From: Actinomadura rubrisoli
Lineage (GTDB): Bacteria > Actinomycetota > Actinomycetes > Streptosporangiales > Streptosporangiaceae
Direction of reading: 5' to 3'
DNA length: 40,338 nucleotides
NCBI RefSeq assembly: GCF_004349215.1
Contig: NZ_SMKU01000045.1
Span: 1-40,338 of the forward strand
Both the position numbers and the translations under genes were made by a program. Positions within the stretch are counted from its first letter, which is position 1, and every line of letters starts with the position of its first letter. Of the stretch, positions 36,351 to 40,338 are shown in pieces. Below the pieces are notes generated by a model. It worked only from the letters and a program-made list of their open reading frames with translations, was not told the origin of the DNA and did no database searches.

Positions 36351-39179
36351 ATGCTTTCGGGGCTGGGGCGGCTCATCCACCGGCGACGCTGGGCCGGTCT
36401 CGTCCTGATCCTGGTGCTGACGGGCGCGGGCGGCGCCTGGGGCCTCGGCGTGTTCTCCAAGTTCAAGGCGGGCGGCTTCGAGGACCCGGACGCGTCGTCC
36501 ACCCTTGTCGCGCGGCTCGGCGCCACCTACTTCGGCAGCACCAATCCCGACGTCCTCGTCCTGTACAAGAGCGGCACCATGACGGTGGACGACCCGCGGT
36601 ACGAGGCCGCGGTCATCACCACGGTCGCGCGGCTGCCCAAGGACCGGGCGGCCGAGATCATCTCGTACTGGGCCATCGACGGGAAGGACGCGGCGTCGTT
36701 CGCCTCCCGCGACCGGCGCGAGACGTTCGTCGCGGTGAAGCTCCAGGGCAAGGACGACGCGGCCAAGCTGGAGAACTACAGGCTCATCAAGGAGCGGCTC
36801 AAGGCGCCCGGCCTGGACGTACGGTTCGGCGGCAGTGTCCCGCTGGGTGAGGAGTTCGGCGAGCAGGTCACCGCCGACATCGTCCGCGCCGAGACCATCA
36901 CCGCGCTGCCGCTGCTCATCCTGCTGATGATGCTGTTCGGCGCGTTCGTCGCCTCGCTGCTGCCGATGGTCGTGGCGGTGTTCTCGATGATCGGCGGCCT
37001 GGCCGTCCTGAACATCGTCACGTTCGCCGCGGACGTGACGTCCTTCGCCCTGGAAGTCGTCACGATGATGGGCGTCGGCCTGGCGATCGACTACTCGCTG
37101 TTCATCATCAGCCGGTTCCGAGAGGAATTGGATCGCGGGGCGTCCGCGCAAGGACTGCCCCAGGGCAAACCCTGGAAAGGAGAACGCGACAGGCGCGCGC
37201 GCAGGGCGGCCAAGAAGGCCCACAGGGAGGCCATGCTTCCCGTACAGGAGGCCGCGCTGGGCGCCACCATGGCGACCGCCGGGCGAACCATCATGGTCTC
37301 CGGCGTGACCGTCTCCGCCGCTCTCGGCGGCCTCCTGCTCTTCCCCCAGATGTTCCTGAGGACGATCGGGCTCGCCGGCATCGCCACCGTCATGGTCGCG
37401 GTCTTCGGCGCCACCGTCCTGCTACCGACCCTCCTGGCGCTCCTGGGGCCCCGCGTGGAAGGCGGACGGATGCCGTGGCGGCGTCCCGACTCCAAGCGCG
37501 CGCGCCGCGACCCCGACAGCGGCTTCTGGTACCGCCTGGGCCACAGCGTGATGAAGCACCCGTTGCCCTACTTCACCGCCGTCCTCGTCATCCTCGGCGT
37601 CATGTTCGTCCCGTTCCTGAACGTCCAGTTCGGAAGCATCGACGCCCGCGTCCTGCCCAAGGACAGCGCCACCCGCGCCGTCGTGGAGAGCGTCAAGCGC
37701 AACTTCCCCAACGGGTCCGCCGAACCCATCGACGTGGTGGTCTCCGGAGACCTCATCCCGCGCAACTGGAAGCCCGTCCGCAAGGGCGACAACATCCCTC
37801 CGTACCTGGAGGCGTTCCGTAAGAAGCTGGGCTCGCTGCCAGGCGTGACCGACTCCAAGTTCACCGGTTACTCCGGCGAATACGGCGGCGTTCGCATCTC
37901 CGTTACCCACAAGTACGAGCCGATGGACCGGCACGCCCAGGACCTCGTCGACACGATCCGCGGGATGGACCTGTCCAAGAACGGCTATCCGATGCACATC
38001 GACGTCGGCGGCAGTACGGCCGCGCAGATGGACCTGATGTCCAGCCTCATGCGCAGCCTGCCGAAGATGGCGGTCGTCGTCGGCCTCGCCACGTTCCTCT
38101 TGCTGTTCATGTTCTTCGGCTCGGTCGTGCTGCCGCTGAAGGCCATCGTGATGAACGTCCTGTCCATCGGCGCGTCCTTCGGCGCGATCGTGTGGGGCTT
38201 CCAGTACGGGCACCTCGCCGGGATCCTCGACTTCACCCCGACCGGCGGCGTCGAGGCCACCAGCATGATCCTCATCCTCGCGGTCGTGTTCGGCCTGTCC
38301 ATGGACTACGAGGTCTTCCTGCTCAGCCGTATCCGCGAGGAGTGGGACCGCACCCGCGACAACCGCGTCGCCGTCGCGTCCGGCATGCAGCACACCGGCG
38401 GCATCATCACCAGCGCCGCCCTGCTGTTCCTCGTCGTCATCGCCGCGTTCAGCATGGCCGGCATCACCGTCGTCAAGCTGATCGGCGTCGGCATGTTCGT
38501 CGCCGTCGTCGTGGACGCGGCGCTCGTCCGCTCCCTGCTCGTCCCGGCCACGATGCGCTTCATGGGGGACTCCAACTGGTGGCTGCCCGGCCCTCTGGCC
38601 GGCCTGCACGCCCACGTCGACCTGCGCGAACGCGGTGAGCTTCCCGGAGAGCCCGCCGGCACCGCCGTCGCCGCCCCGCCGCGTCTACCGGACGAGCAGC
38701 CGTTCCCCTACCCGCTGCGCTGGGAACAACCGGCCACGACCCCGGCCGCCGGTGTTGCCGCAGCCACCCCTCCAACGCCGCCGATCGCACCACCGGCACC
38801 AACACCGCCGGTCGCACCACCACCGGTGCCGGCACCGCCCCCACCGTCCTACGTGGACGCGAACGCCGCCTTCAAGCCGACCTTGCAGCCCACCATGGCG
38901 GGCCAGGTGAATTTCGCCGCCCATGAGCGTCCGAACCTGGTCTTCCAATCGCCCAATGGCGTCGACCAGGTCGCCGCGCCAGGGCCCACCTCGGCCGATC
39001 CGTCCATGCGAATCGTCCCGTCCCCGGCCACGGAACCCCAGGCCCCTTGGAGGCCGTGGGCGAACGGACCTCCGCAGCCGCGTCCCGTCCGCAACAGCAG
39101 CATCAAGCGTGAGATAGTTCCCACCCCGGACGGTACGGGGTGGCGCTGGAGACCAGTGGAGGATGAGGATGCCAACTGA
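36351..39179 (+). CDS. MMPL-family RND lipid transporter, MmpL3-like
   Basis: 942 residues. Two repeated halves, each with one helix, a large extracytoplasmic domain and a five-helix bundle. The paired proton-relay Asp-Tyr motifs of MmpL3-type proteins are seen in GLAIDYSLFIISRFREEL (Asp247-Tyr248) and GLSMDYEVFLLSRIREEW (Asp652-Tyr653). A long Pro-rich cytoplasmic tail (about 800-940) follows the last helix. MmpL3 exports trehalose monomycolate in mycobacteria; the cargo here is presumably a product of the adjacent ligase. AGGAGG precedes ATG 36351, 31 bases after the ligase stop; its end overlaps the acyltransferase gene by 11 bases. Confidence 0.93.
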   Translation: MLSGLGRLIHRRRWAGLVLILVLTGAGGAWGLGVFSKFKAGGFEDPDASSTLVARLGATYFGSTNPDVLVLYKSGTMTVDDPRYEAAVITTVARLPKDRAAEIISYWAIDGKDAASFASRDRRETFVAVKLQGKDDAAKLENYRLIKERLKAPGLDVRFGGSVPLGEEFGEQVTADIVRAETITALPLLILLMMLFGAFVASLLPMVVAVFSMIGGLAVLNIVTFAADVTSFALEVVTMMGVGLAIDYSLFIISRFREELDRGASAQGLPQGKPWKGERDRRARRAAKKAHREAMLPVQEAALGATMATAGRTIMVSGVTVSAALGGLLLFPQMFLRTIGLAGIATVMVAVFGATVLLPTLLALLGPRVEGGRMPWRRPDSKRARRDPDSGFWYRLGHSVMKHPLPYFTAVLVILGVMFVPFLNVQFGSIDARVLPKDSATRAVVESVKRNFPNGSAEPIDVVVSGDLIPRNWKPVRKGDNIPPYLEAFRKKLGSLPGVTDSKFTGYSGEYGGVRISVTHKYEPMDRHAQDLVDTIRGMDLSKNGYPMHIDVGGSTAAQMDLMSSLMRSLPKMAVVVGLATFLLLFMFFGSVVLPLKAIVMNVLSIGASFGAIVWGFQYGHLAGILDFTPTGGVEATSMILILAVVFGLSMDYEVFLLSRIREEWDRTRDNRVAVASGMQHTGGIITSAALLFLVVIAAFSMAGITVVKLIGVGMFVAVVVDAALVRSLLVPATMRFMGDSNWWLPGPLAGLHAHVDLRERGELPGEPAGTAVAAPPRLPDEQPFPYPLRWEQPATTPAAGVAAATPPTPPIAPPAPTPPVAPPPVPAPPPPSYVDANAAFKPTLQPTMAGQVNFAAHERPNLVFQSPNGVDQVAAPGPTSADPSMRIVPSPATEPQAPWRPWANGPPQPRPVRNSSIKREIVPTPDGTGWRWRPVEDEDAN

Positions 39180-40203
39180 GTCACGTCGTCGCGTCGCACA
39201 GCGGGCCGGGGCGACCCTGGCCGCAGCCGTGACCGGCGCGGTCGTGCTCCCCTTGAGCGCGCCGTCGGCCGATGCGGCCGCATTCAAGAAGGCGGACACC
39301 GGCGCGCGGGTCACGAGCTACAAGTGGCTGAACAAGGGCAAGACCGCCTTCGACTTCAAGGTGCGGTCGCCCTCGCTCGGCTCCACCCAGAACGTGCGCG
39401 TGCTGCTCCCCAAGGGCTGGAAGAGCAACTCCCGCCAGAGCTGGCCCGTCGTCTACGCCTACCACGGCGGCAACGACAACTGGACGTCCTGGACGCGCAG
39501 ATCCAGCACCGACATCCAGGCCCTGGCGCGCAAGTGGGGCGTCATGGTCGTGATGCCCGAGGGCGCGAACGGCTCGTACACGAACTGGTACAACGGCGGC
39601 AAGGGCGGCACTCCCAAGTGGGAGGACTTCCACCTCCGCGAAGTCCGCCAGCTCGCGGAACGCAACTTCCACGCGGGCGGCTCCCGCGCGGCCATGGGCA
39701 TCTCTTCGGGCGCCCAGGGCGCGTGCACCTACCCGGGACGCGCACCGGGCATGTTCCGTTACGCGGCCTGCTTCAGCGGCGTCCTGTCCATGAGCGCCCC
39801 GGGCATCCCCGCGCTGCTGATGTACACCAACAGCGGCAACGGGAACAGTGCCTTCGACATCTGGGGCGTTCCCTGGCTCGACCAGGCCAACTGGGACGCC
39901 CACGACCCGATCAAGCTGCTGCCCAAGATGCGCTCGACGAAGTTCTACGTCTCGTCCGGTACCACCGGTCGGCGGGGGCCGTTCGACTCCCCGAACACCG
40001 CACCCTGGGACATCGGCTACCTGAGCGAGCGGGCCATCGGCCCGACCGTCCAGGCGTTCGCGAAAGAGGCCAAGCGCCAGAACGTGCAGATCACAGCCCA
40101 CATCTACGGGAACGGCCGCCACTCCTGGCCGTACTGGAAGCGTGAGATGCACACCGCCTGGCCGTCCATGATGAAGGCCATCGGCGCCAAGCCCGTCAGG
40201 TAA
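39169..40203 (+). CDS. Secreted antigen 85/mycolyltransferase-like esterase
   Basis: 344 residues. Signal peptide (GATLAAAVTGAVVLPLSAPSADAAA), then a PF00756-type alpha/beta-hydrolase fold. The nucleophile elbow is GISSGAQG (Ser179), and the C-terminal HSWPYW (His318) is the distinctive antigen 85 histidine motif; VPWLDQANWDAHDPIKLL matches the segment before it. Antigen 85 enzymes transfer mycolyl groups from trehalose monomycolate to trehalose or arabinogalactan outside the cell. The ATG at 39169 is preferred to 39163 because GTGGAGG ends 6 bases before it; it overlaps the transporter stop, implying translational coupling. Acyl donor and acceptor here are unknown. Confidence 0.9.
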   Translation: MPTESRRRVAQRAGATLAAAVTGAVVLPLSAPSADAAAFKKADTGARVTSYKWLNKGKTAFDFKVRSPSLGSTQNVRVLLPKGWKSNSRQSWPVVYAYHGGNDNWTSWTRRSSTDIQALARKWGVMVVMPEGANGSYTNWYNGGKGGTPKWEDFHLREVRQLAERNFHAGGSRAAMGISSGAQGACTYPGRAPGMFRYAACFSGVLSMSAPGIPALLMYTNSGNGNSAFDIWGVPWLDQANWDAHDPIKLLPKMRSTKFYVSSGTTGRRGPFDSPNTAPWDIGYLSERAIGPTVQAFAKEAKRQNVQITAHIYGNGRHSWPYWKREMHTAWPSMMKAIGAKPVR

Positions 40204-40212
40204 CCCACCGCG

Positions 40213-40245
40213 AATGCTCCGGTCCCGCCTCGGGGCCGGAGCATT
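40213..40245. terminator. Strong terminator closing the acyl-lipid operon
   Basis: A 15-bp stem (one G-T pair) from AATGCTCCGG-T-CCCG, loop CCT, to its complement ending CATT. It lies between convergent genes, 9 bases after the acyltransferase stop. Confidence 0.9.
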
Positions 40246-40264
40246 GCCGTCCCCCGCCGGGGCG

Positions 40265-40338
40265 CTAGCGGAGGAGCCCGTCGATGATCTTCGCGGCCCG
40301 GCCGATCCCGTCCTCGTCCCGTATCCGCCGCCCCAGCC
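40265..40338 (-). CDS. 3' end of a gene cut by the window edge
   Basis: Only the last 23 residues and the TAG stop (complement 40265-40267) are present: LGRRIRDEDGIGRAAKIIDGLLR. Codon bias is typical. The sequence looks like the C-terminal helix of a glycosyltransferase of the UGT/MurG type, but 23 residues are not enough to assign it. Convergent with the acyl-lipid operon. Confidence 0.5.
   Translation of the reverse strand, partial: LGRRIRDEDGIGRAAKIIDGLLR

Overview
The window is very GC-rich with strong G/C third-position bias, many GTG starts, GGAGG-type ribosome binding sites and several apparently leaderless genes. Gene families include an ECF sigma factor next to a CU044_5270-type protein, an ECF41-type sigma factor, a PASTA-less Ser/Thr kinase, a LexA box of mycobacterial type and a FadD32-like ligase. 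Together these point to an actinomycete. A filamentous actinomycete of the Streptosporangiales (Actinomadura-like) is my guess. The order is inferred, not shown. I see no tRNA, rRNA, CRISPR array, insertion sequence or prophage. The window looks like ordinary chromosome with some accessory patches.

Layout. 1-3.3 kb: an ABC ATPase, an SPFH (stomatin-like) protein, a TauE/SafE permease and an 82-residue unknown protein behind a near-consensus LexA (SOS) box. 3.4-10.6 kb: a DUF2231-Rieske protein, a 98-residue unknown, a large molybdopterin oxidoreductase whose 3' end lies in a 17-bp tandem repeat, an NfeD-SPFH pair, and an ECF sigma factor overlapping its membrane-anchored partner. 10.7-16.8 kb: a catalase with a dyad-rich promoter, two tandem CapA-like lipoproteins, an EphD-like hydrolase-SDR fusion and a small membrane protein sharing its stop with it. 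16.9-26.2 kb: ECF41-type sigma factor divergent from an azoreductase-type flavoenzyme, a VOC protein, a Ser/Thr kinase fused to an extracytoplasmic cyclophilin, an SDR/HxlR divergent pair, a GH1 glycosidase, a TetR regulator, a LURP-one-like protein and a diiron ferritin-like protein. 26.2-34.3 kb: a secreted protein of unknown function, an RlpA-like protein behind a long structured leader, a frameshifted Kelch remnant, an alpha/beta hydrolase, a YkvA protein behind an ECF-type promoter, an IclR regulator with palindromic operators, a Cys/Gly/Lys/Pro-repeat surface protein and a small zinc-ribbon protein.

34.3-40.2 kb holds the most interesting unit: a tight co-directional operon of a FadD32-like fatty acyl-AMP ligase, an MmpL3-like RND lipid transporter and a secreted antigen 85-like acyltransferase, behind a perfect TTGTCAC-N4-GTGACAA dyad and ended by a strong hairpin. 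This is the activation, export and surface-acylation logic of mycomembrane assembly, here without a Pks13-type condensing enzyme inside the window. If the host lacks mycolic acids, the operon would be a candidate for an undescribed surface acyl-lipid system. The last 74 bases hold the 3' end of one further minus-strand gene.
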